45,548 nt of DNA. Source: Candidatus Heimdallarchaeota archaeon (GTDB taxonomy: Archaea; Asgardarchaeota; Heimdallarchaeia; Heimdallarchaeales; Heimdallarchaeaceae). Shown here piece after piece: positions 22,266 through 32,047 of this stretch (its first letter is position 1; the number at the start of each line of letters is the position of its first letter). A model generated the notes under the pieces. It saw only the letters and a program-made list of their open reading frames with translations, had not been told where the DNA came from and made no database searches. Location: the NCBI GenBank assembly GCA_023705985.1, contig BPTO01000005.1, forward strand, positions 1-45,548, written 5' to 3'. The translations under genes and the position numbers were made by a program.

Positions 22266-24264
22266 ATCTTTTGCTCTTGCCTGCTAAACGTTCTTCATAT
22301 ATCTCTGTTATGAGCTCTTCAATGCTTGGTAGAAATTCATGTAAAGGAGGATCTATAAGACGAATAATAACAGGTTTTCCTTCCGCGACTTCAAATAAAC
22401 CTTCAAAATCTGCTTGTTGTAGGGGTTCAAGTTTGTCTACTGCGTCTTGTCGTTCTTTCTCTGTTTTAGCTAAAATCATATCTCTAACTAGAGGGATATT
22501 ATCAAAGAACATGTGCTCTGTTCTGCAAAGACCTATTCCCTCTGCCCCAAATTCAAGTGCTTTTCTGAATTGATCTGGTTTATCAGCATTTGCTTTTACA
22601 CTAATTTTTGCTATATCATCACACCATTCAAGTATCTTTGTCATACCTTCCGGCAAAGAAGCTGGTGTTGTAGGTAATTTCCCTTTATATACAATTCCAT
22701 CCGTACCATCTATTGTAATCCATTCACCCTCTCTGATTATCAAACCTTTACCTTTCAATTCTATTTTTTCAACATCAATGAAAATACCACCTCGTTCACT
22801 TCCCACTATACATGCTTTACCTATTTGACGAGCAACAATAGCAGCATGAGATGTTAAACCGCCTTTCATTGTTAGTATTCCTTGACTTGCTGCCATGCCA
22901 TGAAAATCTTCAGGTGTTGTTTCAACACGAACAAGAATGACATCATCACCACGATCAGCAGCTTCTTTAGCTCTATCAGCATCAAAATAAGCTTTACCGC
23001 TTGCTGCAGCAGCTCCAGCGGCTAGCCCTGTACCAATAACACTAGCTTCCATTTCATGTTTAATTTGTTTAATAGGAGCATTTGGGTTAATCTCAGACCA
23101 GTTTACTGAAGGGAATAAACAATTATCTACATCACTTGGTTGGATGCGCATTATTGCTTCTTCCTTACTTATTACCCCCTCTGTTACAAAATCATGAGCA
23201 ATTTTTCCTGCAGCAACACCTGTTCTTTTACCATTTCGAGTTTGGAGAATATACATTTTTCCTTGTTGAATTGTAAATTCCATATCCTGCATGTCGTGGT
23301 ATAGTTTCTCTAGTGTTTTAGATACCTCAAAAAGTTGATTATAAACATCGGGCATAACCTTTGTCAATTCTTCAATGGGTTGAGGAGTACGAATCCCTGC
23401 AACTACGTCTTCTCCTTGAGCATTAATGAGATACTCACCATATAGCTTTCTATCACCATTTGAGGGGTTACGAGTAAAGGCTACACCAGTTGCTGAGTCA
23501 TCACCCATATTACCATAAACCATTGTTTGAATATTTACAGCTGTTCCCAAATCATGGGGTATTCCTTGATGATTTCTATAATCTATTGCACGTCTGGTAT
23601 TCCAACTACGAAACACTGCGCGAATAGATCTATCCAATTGCTCTTTTGGATTTTGGGGGAAAGATTCTCCCAATTTTTCTTTGTATAGATTTTTATTAAT
23701 CTCAACAAGTTTCTTTAGTCCTTCAGTAGGAATATCTGTATCAGATTCAACACCATATTCTTTCTTTATTTTTTCAAGTTCTATTTCAAAATGGCGTTTA
23801 GAAAGACCCATAACGACATCTCCGTACATATAAATTAGTCTACGGTAGCTGTCATAGGCGAATCTTTCATTATTAGTTGCTTTCGATAATTCCTCGACTG
23901 AAATATCATTCAATCCTAAATTAAGGATTGTATCCATCATTCCTGGCATTGAAATCGCTGCTCCAGACCTAACAGAAACAAGTAGGGGGTCATTGTCACC
24001 ACCTAATTTCTTTCCATTGGTTTCTTCCAATGCGGCTAGAGCTTCGTTTATTTGTTCAGATAGTCCTTCGGGATATTCTTCATTATTTTCTAAAAAGTGT
24101 AAACATGCACTTGTGGAAATAATAAAACCTGGGGGAATAGGAAGACCCAGAGAAGTCATTTGAGAAAGATTAGCGCCTTTCCCACCTAAGAGATTCTTCA
24201 TTTCAGCGCTTCCTTCACATTTCTCTTGACTGAAAAATTTATAGACATACTTATTTTTTATCAT
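22237..24264 (-). CDS. ppdK: Pyruvate phosphate dikinase, N-terminal and central part (frameshifted at 3' end)
   Basis: 675 aa. It begins with the ATP-grasp part (GGKGANLSQMTSLGLPIPPGF, SVRSGAAISMPGMMDT, ATGVAFTRNP), then the phosphohistidine domain (TMKGGLTSHAAIVARQIGKACI) and the first half of the PEP-binding barrel (GIGLCRTEHMF, IRLIDPPLHEFLPS). The enzyme interconverts pyruvate and PEP using ATP and phosphate. After GKSK the frame runs into about nine unrelated residues and stops, while the expected continuation is in the +1 frame. A single extra A in the minus-strand AAAA run explains this. The gene is divergent from surE over a 220-bp gap. Confidence 0.9.
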   Translation of the reverse strand: MIKNKYVYKFFSQEKCEGSAEMKNLLGGKGANLSQMTSLGLPIPPGFIISTSACLHFLENNEEYPEGLSEQINEALAALEETNGKKLGGDNDPLLVSVRSGAAISMPGMMDTILNLGLNDISVEELSKATNNERFAYDSYRRLIYMYGDVVMGLSKRHFEIELEKIKKEYGVESDTDIPTEGLKKLVEINKNLYKEKLGESFPQNPKEQLDRSIRAVFRSWNTRRAIDYRNHQGIPHDLGTAVNIQTMVYGNMGDDSATGVAFTRNPSNGDRKLYGEYLINAQGEDVVAGIRTPQPIEELTKVMPDVYNQLFEVSKTLEKLYHDMQDMEFTIQQGKMYILQTRNGKRTGVAAGKIAHDFVTEGVISKEEAIMRIQPSDVDNCLFPSVNWSEINPNAPIKQIKHEMEASVIGTGLAAGAAAASGKAYFDADRAKEAADRGDDVILVRVETTPEDFHGMAASQGILTMKGGLTSHAAIVARQIGKACIVGSERGGIFIDVEKIELKGKGLIIREGEWITIDGTDGIVYKGKLPTTPASLPEGMTKILEWCDDIAKISVKANADKPDQFRKALEFGAEGIGLCRTEHMFFDNIPLVRDMILAKTEKERQDAVDKLEPLQQADFEGLFEVAEGKPVIIRLIDPPLHEFLPSIEELITEIYEERLAGKSKRYVEGQIRTP

Positions 24265-24484
24265 ATAAGCACCAGTTTATTTCAATATTTATCTTAATTT
24301 AATTTAATCGAACTTCATAGTCTGGTTTTTTTAACATTATGATATCGTGGTAATTTTTAAAAAGGCTAGTTACGTTACTTTCATACTTAAAACTGCCTAA
24401 CAGTATTTGAATCAGTATATTTTACAGAAAAAAGGAATTCTTTCCAAAGATAAAGTTTAACAAAAACATCCGTTTTTATTTTTC

Positions 24485-25297
24485 ATGAAACAAAAACTTA
24501 TTTTGCTGACGAATGACGATGGAATATTTTCTTTAGGCTTACTTTCTTTGCATAAAGAGCTAAGTAATTTTGGAAAGGTTTTTTGTGTTGCACCTGGAAA
24601 CCCAAGTTCTGCTATATCAAAAGCACTTACCTTCCACAAACCAATTCGTTTCTCAACCCATACATTTGAAGACGGAACGACAGCTTACAGTACCACAGGT
24701 GCTCCAGCAGATAATGTTCTACTTAGTTTTCATCTTCTGAAAGGGAAGCCAGACATAGTTGTTTCTGGTATAAATTATGGGGATAATTCATCTATACATT
24801 CTATACTCACTAGCGGTACATGTGCTGCTGCCTTTGAAAGCGCTTTTAGTGGTGTACCAGCTATCGCCTTTTCAGTAGATGTTGAGCACGATATTCAATT
24901 AATTGAACAAAAGGGTATTAATTTTGACTATATTGCTATGATTTCAAGTGAAATAGTAAAATTCACACTCGAAAAAGAATGGCCTAAAGATCTAGCATTT
25001 CTCAACATTAATTTTCCAACAAATGTTACAAAGCACACAAAAATCTATATCACATCTCCAACTTTGTGTAAATATGATAATTTTATGATTGAAAAAGACG
25101 ATCCAAGAGGATTACCTTACCTTTGGTTATGGGGAGAGATGAAAAAAACGTTTCCTGAAGGATCAGATACATGGGCGGTCAAACATAAAAATGGGATATC
25201 TATCACACCAATAGGTCTCAATTTCCATGAAAAGACAGATCAATCTATGAATCTAACATGTTTTATCCAAGAACAAGTTAAGAATATCCTTACCTGA
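24485..25297 (+). CDS. surE: SurE survival protein / 5'-nucleotidase
   Basis: 270 aa. The N-terminus LLTNDDGIFSLGL contains the NDD metal ligands, with APGNPSSAISKALTF (the SurE Ser and substrate loop) and SGINYGDNSSIHSILTSGTCAAAFE following, all SurE-specific. The C-terminus TPIGLNFHEKTDQ matches the family end. It is a metal-dependent nucleoside-monophosphate phosphatase, cytosolic. Single gene with its own AT-rich upstream region, divergent from ppdK. Confidence 0.95.
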   Translation: MKQKLILLTNDDGIFSLGLLSLHKELSNFGKVFCVAPGNPSSAISKALTFHKPIRFSTHTFEDGTTAYSTTGAPADNVLLSFHLLKGKPDIVVSGINYGDNSSIHSILTSGTCAAAFESAFSGVPAIAFSVDVEHDIQLIEQKGINFDYIAMISSEIVKFTLEKEWPKDLAFLNINFPTNVTKHTKIYITSPTLCKYDNFMIEKDDPRGLPYLWLWGEMKKTFPEGSDTWAVKHKNGISITPIGLNFHEKTDQSMNLTCFIQEQVKNILT

Positions 25298-25418
25298 ACC
25301 CTTAACTTTTCAACGCCCTTATATATTAATTACATATTATTATAATTGCTAAATTAAATAAGAGCATTTAGCGCCTTAATTAGCAGTACTAAAAGAATCA
25401 CACTGACTATCCCTAGGT

Positions 25419-26900
25419 ATGTTTAGAATTAATATAATCTCTCAAATACAGCATTTCTTCAGTAGTAGAGAATGTTTGGTGAATAGTTTGTCACGGCTTG
25501 AATCCAGAGAATACCAGAACGTTATAGTAAATAAAATCAAAGAACTTGTTTTAAAAAATAATAGTGTTATTTTGGAACTTGATTGTGGAATGGGTAAACG
25601 AGTGCTTTCATATCGTTTACTCACAGAGGTTTTTAGTAACAAGAAAATTGTTTTTTTCCTTCAGACTCATTCTTCACTCCAAGAAACAGTGCATTATCTG
25701 ACTAACGAATACGGTGGTGTTAATGGATTAAGTGTAATCAAAAGTGGTTTGGATAAAAATTATCGTAAATATTTGCTAGAGAACAATCGTGTTATTTTAA
25801 CTCTTCCCACTGTTTTTTTGAATACTATAAAATCATTCCCTGAACTTGCTGGAATGTTTGAAATTGCAATTATTAATGAAGTCGATGAAATCGTCCGTCG
25901 TTTCACACACCGCAACGTTCTATGTGTTCCTTGGAGCAAATTAATCCCATCACTAAAAAATGCTATGTTCATAGGAATGAGTGGTACTTTACGAGATGAT
26001 CACTTGGTTCTTGATGAGAGTCAGCTTCAACTTAGAAAGGAACTAAGTACTATTAGTGAATTCATTCCTAATAGCGCTCTTATCACCATTGAAGAATTTA
26101 TAGACACAGACTTGAGAGACTACATCAAATACTCAGAAGTGCGCATATTACCAGTAAAAGACTCGAGAACAGCAGAAGTAATATTGAAACTTACAGCATT
26201 AATCGATGAAACTAAGGAAGAGATAATGCATACAGTGAGGGAATTTTCACCCCAAGACTTTCTAAAACTCCAGCAAAATTTCTTTCAACAGCTACCATTT
26301 TTATCAATTGAAACTGAATTAGTTGAAAAATTTAATCGTCTTCTTCTTTTAAGAAAGTATGTTTATTCTATGCCAGCTAATACTTATCGCAATTACTTGA
26401 CGCGATATGGTTTTGATGAGACTGAGCTTCAAGAGCTCCCACCAATTAGTGGAAAAGAAACCATAGTTATAAAAATGGCCAAAAAACACAATAAAACAGC
26501 TGTTTTGTGCTCTTTTCTATCAACTGTGAATTCTCTTACAAAGCAATTAGAAAAGGAAAATATAAGAACATTTCAAGTTACAGGCAAAGTTAAGAATAAA
26601 AATACAATTATTAATAATTTTAAGGAAGCACAAGAGCAATCAGCTCTAATTCTCTCACCAGTTGGTGAAAGAGATATTGATATCCCTCAAACCGATTTAC
26701 TTATTGTATATGATTTAGTAAATTCACCGAAAACAGTTTACCAGAAAATGAAACGAAGCCGTGGTGGAAAAGTAGTCTTGTTATTTTATGATGGCACACC
26801 AGAACGGAGTAAGGTTAAACAAGTAGTAAGTGAAATTGCTGTACGTTACCCGTGGTCTCTTATTTTCACGAATAACAAGGAATCAGCAAGGAAACTATGA
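25419..26900 (+). CDS. Hef/FANCM-like SF2 helicase domain protein with degenerate ATPase motifs, no nuclease domain
   Basis: 493 aa. A Q-motif-like REYQ (30-33), a Walker A remnant CGMGKR (56-61), TLPTVF (128-133), INEVDE (about 152-157) and MSGT (187-190) form RecA domain 1. A helical insertion (about 200-345) is followed by RecA domain 2, ending with QKMKRSRGGKVVLLFYDGTPE, which resembles Hef motif VI (QRxGRTGR..GT). The Walker A Thr/Ser is Arg and the DEAH box is changed, so ATP hydrolysis is doubtful. No ERCC4 nuclease or HhH domain is present. It is a probable structural or regulatory paralog of Hef in fork repair. It lies 96 bp upstream of rpoB. Confidence 0.78.
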   Translation: MFRINIISQIQHFFSSRECLVNSLSRLESREYQNVIVNKIKELVLKNNSVILELDCGMGKRVLSYRLLTEVFSNKKIVFFLQTHSSLQETVHYLTNEYGGVNGLSVIKSGLDKNYRKYLLENNRVILTLPTVFLNTIKSFPELAGMFEIAIINEVDEIVRRFTHRNVLCVPWSKLIPSLKNAMFIGMSGTLRDDHLVLDESQLQLRKELSTISEFIPNSALITIEEFIDTDLRDYIKYSEVRILPVKDSRTAEVILKLTALIDETKEEIMHTVREFSPQDFLKLQQNFFQQLPFLSIETELVEKFNRLLLLRKYVYSMPANTYRNYLTRYGFDETELQELPPISGKETIVIKMAKKHNKTAVLCSFLSTVNSLTKQLEKENIRTFQVTGKVKNKNTIINNFKEAQEQSALILSPVGERDIDIPQTDLLIVYDLVNSPKTVYQKMKRSRGGKVVLLFYDGTPERSKVKQVVSEIAVRYPWSLIFTNNKESARKL

Positions 26901-26996
26901 ATAACGAAGATACTCTTGATTCATAATCTTTTTAATGTGTCAAAAACCCCTCCACCCGAAGATATGTTCATTTTTACTCTTATAAGGTGTCTCTAA

Positions 26997-29900
26997 ATGG
27001 GAAAGAAAATAAAGAAGGCTAATACCAATAAACGTTGGGTTCTTATGAACTCAATGTTTGATGAACTAGGTTTAGTTCGTCAACATCTAGATTCTTTTAA
27101 TGATTTCATTGAAAAAGGATTACAGTCCGTTATTAGTGAAATAGAAGCAATTGAACCGGAAGACTCTGAGTTTTATGTTGAATTAGAAAAAATAGAAGTA
27201 GAAGAGCCAACAGTCCGTGAAGCAGATGGTTCTCAGAGTCCAATTTATCCAATGGAAGCAAGAATACGCAATTTAACTTATGCCTCACGCTTGTTTTTAC
27301 ACATGAAGCCTATCCACAAGGATCCTTTGACGGGTCTTGAAACACCCAGAGAATCCACTAGTGTTTTCATTGGTTATTTACCAATCATGTTAAAATCAAA
27401 AAAATGTGCACTCTACAATTTACCTGACGAGTCCTTGATTAAACTAGGAGAGGATCCCAGAGATCCTGGTGGTTATTTCATCATTAATGGCAGTGAAAGA
27501 GTTATAGTTACACAAGAAGATTTGGCCCCAAATCGCATTCTTATTGAAAAACTTACGAGTAAGGGGAATGTAACTAGTGAAGGTAAGGTTTTCAGTGTAA
27601 TTCATGGTTTTCGTGCTCCTGTTAGCGTAGAACATACTTCAGATGGACAATTACGTGTTAGTTTTCCAAGCATGCCTAGAAAAATCTCTTTAATCCTTTT
27701 GATGAGGGCGTTAGGTATAGAGAGAGACGACATGATTGCGATGGTTATTAGTCCAACTCCTAAACTACGATCGCGTGTTATGTCTATTCTCATGAGAGAA
27801 TCTTCTGAGATAGTCTCAACAGAAGAATCACTGGATTATATTGGAAAACGTGTAGCTGTAGGGCAAACCAAAGAATATCGTATTAACCGAGCGATGCAAG
27901 TTTTGGATAAATATTTACTCCCCCATTTAGGGAATGACGAAGAATCACGATTGAAAAAAGCCTTTTTCCTAGCTAGAATGGCTCAACGTCTATTAGAATT
28001 AGAAAGCGGTGTCCGAACAGAAGACGATAAAGATCATTATGCAAATAAAAGATTGAAATTAGCAGGAGACCTTTTGTTAATGCTTTATCGTGTAGCGTTT
28101 CATGCACTATGTAGAGATATTAAATACCAATTAGAAAGAGTTACAGTAAGAGGAAGAAAACCCAATCTTAAAACAGCCGTTAGAGCGGATCTTATTACAG
28201 AACGATTAAGACATGCTTTGGCCACCGGTAATTGGACAGGAGGTAAATCTGGTGTTAGCCAACTACTAGACAGAACTAATTACATATCTGCACTCAGCCA
28301 CCTTCGAAGAGTTGTTAGTCCATTAAGTAGAAGCCAACCACACTTTGAGGCTAGAGATCTTCATCCAACACATTTTGGCAAAATATGTCCAAATGAGACA
28401 CCTGAAGGACCCAACTGTGGTCTTGTAAAAAATCTAGCTTTACAAGCCTATATTAGCGTTGGTATAGATTCTCAAGAAATTGAGAGGAAATTAGTTGATG
28501 ATTTAGGTCTTAGTAGAATCGCACCTAAAGATATTGCAGTACCTAGTTCGGAAGTTGCAAAGCTTATTACTAATCCAAATTACTATAAAATTTTCATTAA
28601 CGGAAGCTTCTTAGGAGTAACAAAAGATGGAATTGAATTTCGAAGAAAAATCACTGATGAACGAAGAAAGGGTAATTTCCATCATGAAGTAAATGTAGCA
28701 TTCTATGAAGACACAAAAGAACTAATGGTCAACTGTGACGCTGGAAGAGTGCGTCGTCCTCTAATAATTGTTGAAAATGGTTCGCCTCGGTTAACTAAAG
28801 AGATGTATAGTTGGATTAAAAGCGGAAAATGGGAATGGAGCGATTTACTCAGAAATCAAGTTGTTGAGTATGTGGATGCTGAAGAAGAAGAAAACTTATA
28901 CATAGCTATTTCTGAAGATGATCTAAATCCCGACATATCACACATGGAAATAGCACCAAGCACAATTTTAGGAATATGCGCATCTCTTATCCCCTATCCA
29001 GAACACAATCGTTCTGATCGTAATGTATATGAGGCAGGGATGGCAAAACAAGCTTTAGGACTATTTTCAGCTAACTACATGCACCGTTTAGATACAAGAG
29101 CACATATACTTCATTATCCACAAAAACCGCTTGTTAAAACACATGGAATGGATGCGATACATTTCCAACAACGACCTGCTGGTCAAAATTTTGTTGTAGC
29201 ACTTTTATCTTATGAAGGATACAATATGGAAGATGCCATCTTAATAAGTAAAGCTGCTATTGAGAGAGGGTTGGGTAGAAGTACGTTCTTTAGAACATAT
29301 GACGCCGAAGAAAGGAAATATCCTAATGGACAAGAAGATACTTTTGAAATTCCTGATGAAACAGTAAGAGGTTACAAAGATGAATCTGCGTATGTTCATT
29401 TAGGTGAAGATGGTATTATTGAACCTGAGATAGGAGTCGATGGTACAAAAGGCGAAGTTTTAATTGGAAGAACAAGCCCTCCAAGATTTTTAGAGGAATA
29501 TACAGAATTTGACGTCCCCCCTCAAAACAGAAGAGAAACAAGCAAAGCAATGAGACATGGGGAAATAGGTATCTCAGATTTAGTAGTTTTAACCGATACC
29601 AATGAAGGTAATAGATTGGTCAAGGTTAAAGTAAGATCTGAAAGAATCCCTGAAATTGGGGATAAATTCGCTTCACGACATGGTCAAAAGGGTGTAATTG
29701 GTTTGATAATTCCTCAGGAAGATATGCCATTCACAGAATCGGGTATTGTACCCGATATCATCGTCAACCCACATGCAGTCCCCAGTCGTATGACAGTAGG
29801 ACACTTGATGGAATTATTAGGAGGGAAAGTAGCATCTCAAAAAGGAGAAGCAATATATGGAACAGCCTTCAGCAATACTCCTCTTGATGAATTACATAAT

Positions 29901-30395
29901 GCATTAAAAGAATCAAATGTTCATCCCTACGGCAGAGAAGTGATGTATGATGGTAAAACAGGTAATAAATTAGAGGGTACAATCTTTGTAGGTTGCCAGT
30001 TTTATCAAAAACTTCACCATTTAGTTTCTGATAAAATACATGCTCGCGCTAGAGGCCCCATCCAAATGCTTACTCGTCAACCAACAGAAGGGCGTGCAAG
30101 AGAAGGTGGTCTTCGTTTCGGAGAGATGGAACGAGATTGTTTGATTGGTCACGGTACATCAATATTACTCAAGGAAAGGTTGCTAGATGAATCAGATAGA
30201 ACAGAGGGGTTAATATGTTCTAAATGCGGTTTCTTAGCCATGTATGATAAAAATCGAGATAAATATCATTGTCCAATTTGTAAGGAAGAAACTACTGTTT
30301 CTAAAGTTATTATTAGTTATGCATTTAAATTGCTTTTACAAGAACTAATGAGTTTAGGCATAGCTCCACATGTGGAACTTGAAGATATAGCATAG
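26997..30395 (+). CDS. rpoB: DNA-directed RNA polymerase subunit B (unsplit)
   Basis: 1132 aa, the full B subunit in a single chain (many euryarchaea split it into B' and B''). NGSERVIVTQED, PNETPEGPNCGLVKN, FQQRPAGQNFVVALLSYEGYNMEDA, GDKFASRHGQKGV (catalytic-core contacts), RQPTEGRAREGGLRFGEMERD and the C-terminal zinc site CSKCGF...CPIC are intact. AAGGTG lies nine bases before the ATG. In most archaea rpoA1 follows directly; here the next genes are leftward (SWS1-like, nusA, L30e) and rpoA1 is 11.5 kb away. No rpoH lies upstream. Confidence 0.98.
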   Translation: MGKKIKKANTNKRWVLMNSMFDELGLVRQHLDSFNDFIEKGLQSVISEIEAIEPEDSEFYVELEKIEVEEPTVREADGSQSPIYPMEARIRNLTYASRLFLHMKPIHKDPLTGLETPRESTSVFIGYLPIMLKSKKCALYNLPDESLIKLGEDPRDPGGYFIINGSERVIVTQEDLAPNRILIEKLTSKGNVTSEGKVFSVIHGFRAPVSVEHTSDGQLRVSFPSMPRKISLILLMRALGIERDDMIAMVISPTPKLRSRVMSILMRESSEIVSTEESLDYIGKRVAVGQTKEYRINRAMQVLDKYLLPHLGNDEESRLKKAFFLARMAQRLLELESGVRTEDDKDHYANKRLKLAGDLLLMLYRVAFHALCRDIKYQLERVTVRGRKPNLKTAVRADLITERLRHALATGNWTGGKSGVSQLLDRTNYISALSHLRRVVSPLSRSQPHFEARDLHPTHFGKICPNETPEGPNCGLVKNLALQAYISVGIDSQEIERKLVDDLGLSRIAPKDIAVPSSEVAKLITNPNYYKIFINGSFLGVTKDGIEFRRKITDERRKGNFHHEVNVAFYEDTKELMVNCDAGRVRRPLIIVENGSPRLTKEMYSWIKSGKWEWSDLLRNQVVEYVDAEEEENLYIAISEDDLNPDISHMEIAPSTILGICASLIPYPEHNRSDRNVYEAGMAKQALGLFSANYMHRLDTRAHILHYPQKPLVKTHGMDAIHFQQRPAGQNFVVALLSYEGYNMEDAILISKAAIERGLGRSTFFRTYDAEERKYPNGQEDTFEIPDETVRGYKDESAYVHLGEDGIIEPEIGVDGTKGEVLIGRTSPPRFLEEYTEFDVPPQNRRETSKAMRHGEIGISDLVVLTDTNEGNRLVKVKVRSERIPEIGDKFASRHGQKGVIGLIIPQEDMPFTESGIVPDIIVNPHAVPSRMTVGHLMELLGGKVASQKGEAIYGTAFSNTPLDELHNALKESNVHPYGREVMYDGKTGNKLEGTIFVGCQFYQKLHHLVSDKIHARARGPIQMLTRQPTEGRAREGGLRFGEMERDCLIGHGTSILLKERLLDESDRTEGLICSKCGFLAMYDKNRDKYHCPICKEETTVSKVIISYAFKLLLQELMSLGIAPHVELEDIA

Positions 30396-30410
30396 AATAT
30401 CTCTTTTATC

Positions 30411-30863
30411 CTATTTTTTTACTTTGTTCTTTTTATCATTAGTAATTTTCTTTAGCAACAAATTGTATTCATCAGATTTGATAGTTTTTTCAACATAAGA
30501 ACTGATTTTTTCGCCTATCATTTTGGCAAGTAGGTGATAACACATAATATTAGTCCCTCGACTTAAAGATCTTATTTGAAAGTCTTTACACTCACAAAAA
30601 TTGTTGTCAATAATTAGATAGTTTTTTCTTGTTCCTTCTACTTCCCATAGCTCTATTTCCTCAGTTAGAACTAATTTAAGTAGTTTTTTTTCTTTTAGAA
30701 CGCGAACTGCTTTTTCTCCTCTTGAGCCAAAAGCAGAAATTATTTCATTTTCAGCTGCTTCAGATAAAATAGTCTCCTTTTTTATGAAATTAAAAATCTC
30801 AATAAGGAATTTACTTTCTGAGGAATTTTTGTTTCTCATCCTATTAATTCTTATTTTCATCAT
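30411..30863 (-). CDS. SWIM zinc-finger protein, SWS1/ZSWIM7-like
   Basis: 150 aa. The SWIM motif is CECKDF...MCYHLLAKM (C-x-C-x(n)-C-x-H), and the segment around it (FQIRSLSRGTNIMCYHLLA) resembles eukaryotic and archaeal SWS1, the Shu-complex partner that supports RAD51/RadA-dependent recombination. The N-terminal half is helical and basic, and the tail is Lys-rich. AAAGGTAA precedes the ATG pair at 30863/30860. It is convergent with rpoB (15 bp between stops). A recombination role is inferred from the family; a RadA-paralog partner is not in the window. Confidence 0.75.
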   Translation of the reverse strand: MMKIRINRMRNKNSSESKFLIEIFNFIKKETILSEAAENEIISAFGSRGEKAVRVLKEKKLLKLVLTEEIELWEVEGTRKNYLIIDNNFCECKDFQIRSLSRGTNIMCYHLLAKMIGEKISSYVEKTIKSDEYNLLLKKITNDKKNKVKK

Positions 30864-30954
30864 TTTATTACCTTTACGGATAAATTCACATTAAAAATAT
30901 GATTTTTGTAATAAAATTTTGACTACAAAAAAATGTTGACGATATCGTTTAACC

Positions 30955-31398
30955 TTATTGTTGTATCAATACATCCGCTATGTCAAAAAATCTAAGAACT
31001 AGATTCTTGACTTTGTTAATCTTCTTACCATTTCTCCCTATTGCTCTTCCCTTATCTTTGCTGTCAACTGTTATTGTGGCAATTTTACCATTTCTTCTTT
31101 CTTGAATAACAATGTTTTTTATTATAATTGGGTGGAAACAATTTTTGATAAATTTAATTGGGTCGGATGAGTGTTCAATGATTTCTACATCTTTTGTAAT
31201 TAGTTCCTTCAACCTATTAATATTAACCCCCCGTTTCCCAATAGCTAGACCGGCTTTTCCCTCTGGAACCACATAAAGAATCTTATTGTCTTCCTCGTCT
31301 ATAATACAATCTAAAACAGTTACATTAATTATTCCTTGATAGGTTGTGATATATTGCATTTCTGTTTGTGATATTTTTACGCTAGGCATTTTTTTCAT
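30955..31398 (-). CDS. nusA: NusA-like KH-domain transcription factor
   Basis: 147 aa, the short archaeal NusA made of two KH domains. KH1 has VVPEGKAGLAIGKRGVNINRLKEL and KH2 has DSKDKGRAIGRNGKKINKVKNL, both with intact GxxG loops. It binds RNA and is thought to act in transcription elongation or termination. It sits downstream of L30e on the same strand, as in the conserved archaeal L30e-nusA pair, but that pair is detached from rpoA2 and S12. A start at the ATG 31398 or slightly downstream (31389) is equally possible. Confidence 0.93.
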   Translation of the reverse strand: MKKMPSVKISQTEMQYITTYQGIINVTVLDCIIDEEDNKILYVVPEGKAGLAIGKRGVNINRLKELITKDVEIIEHSSDPIKFIKNCFHPIIIKNIVIQERRNGKIATITVDSKDKGRAIGRNGKKINKVKNLVLRFFDIADVLIQQ

Positions 31399-31633
31399 CC
31401 ATTTTTAGACTTTACCCAATTTTGTGTGTATTGGAGTTTACATTTTCTAGAGTAAAATTACCCTTTTTAGAGATTGTGGTTTCGATGCGCTCTTCCAACT
31501 GTACTGGGTATAACATTCACAAATTAGTATTTTAATAATATGTGTTTCCTTGGTTTGTTTATCATTTCTGACATTTCATTCAATAATATTCTGAAAAGAA
31601 AGAAGGAATTACTTGTTCCTTGCTAACTCAATT

Positions 31634-31930
31634 CTATTCAATCGCTTTTAATATATCGCTATCTCCTAACTCATATATTGTTAAAGAAGATACAAAATGT
31701 GGTCTTCCACAAACAGCTCCTAAATCCAAAGTTGATCCTTTGTATTCTAATACAGGGATTTCCGAGAGTCCTGCATAGTATTCAATTTCTTCTTTTATGG
31801 TTTGTGGAGTATTATTAGCTATTATAACTAATTTAGCTTGTTTATTTAATAAAGCCTTTTTTGTTGATTCAACACCATATGAGGTTTTTCCTGTGTCAAC
31901 AGCTATTCTAATGCTTCGATCAATGTCCAT
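31634..31930 (-). CDS. rpl30e: 50S ribosomal protein L30e (eL30)
   Basis: 98 aa from ATG 31930, preceded by GGTG; an in-frame TTG at 31942 adds four residues. DIDRSIRIAVDTGKTSYGVEST, KLVIIANNTPQTIKEEIEYYAGL and LGAVCGRPHFVSSL match the archaeal/eukaryotic L30e fold, an RNA-binding member of the L7Ae/L30e superfamily. It is separated from nusA by 235 bp, longer than usual for this pair, and the gap has no gene. Confidence 0.94.
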   Translation of the reverse strand: MDIDRSIRIAVDTGKTSYGVESTKKALLNKQAKLVIIANNTPQTIKEEIEYYAGLSEIPVLEYKGSTLDLGAVCGRPHFVSSLTIYELGDSDILKAIE

Positions 31931-32047
31931 AATGTACACCAATATTTACTATTATTTCGAGGGTTTTCCTTAAATTCTTAAATATTTTTACTAGTGACAT
32001 ATTTAATTATGTGTTAAAACCTTTTTTAGCTTTTAATGAATGCCTAC

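Noticed and set aside
21549-24264. Natural two-subunit dikinase
   Set aside because: The frames overlap by 29 bases with nonsense residues at the first end and no ribosome site for the second; a one-base shift restores the family sequence exactly.
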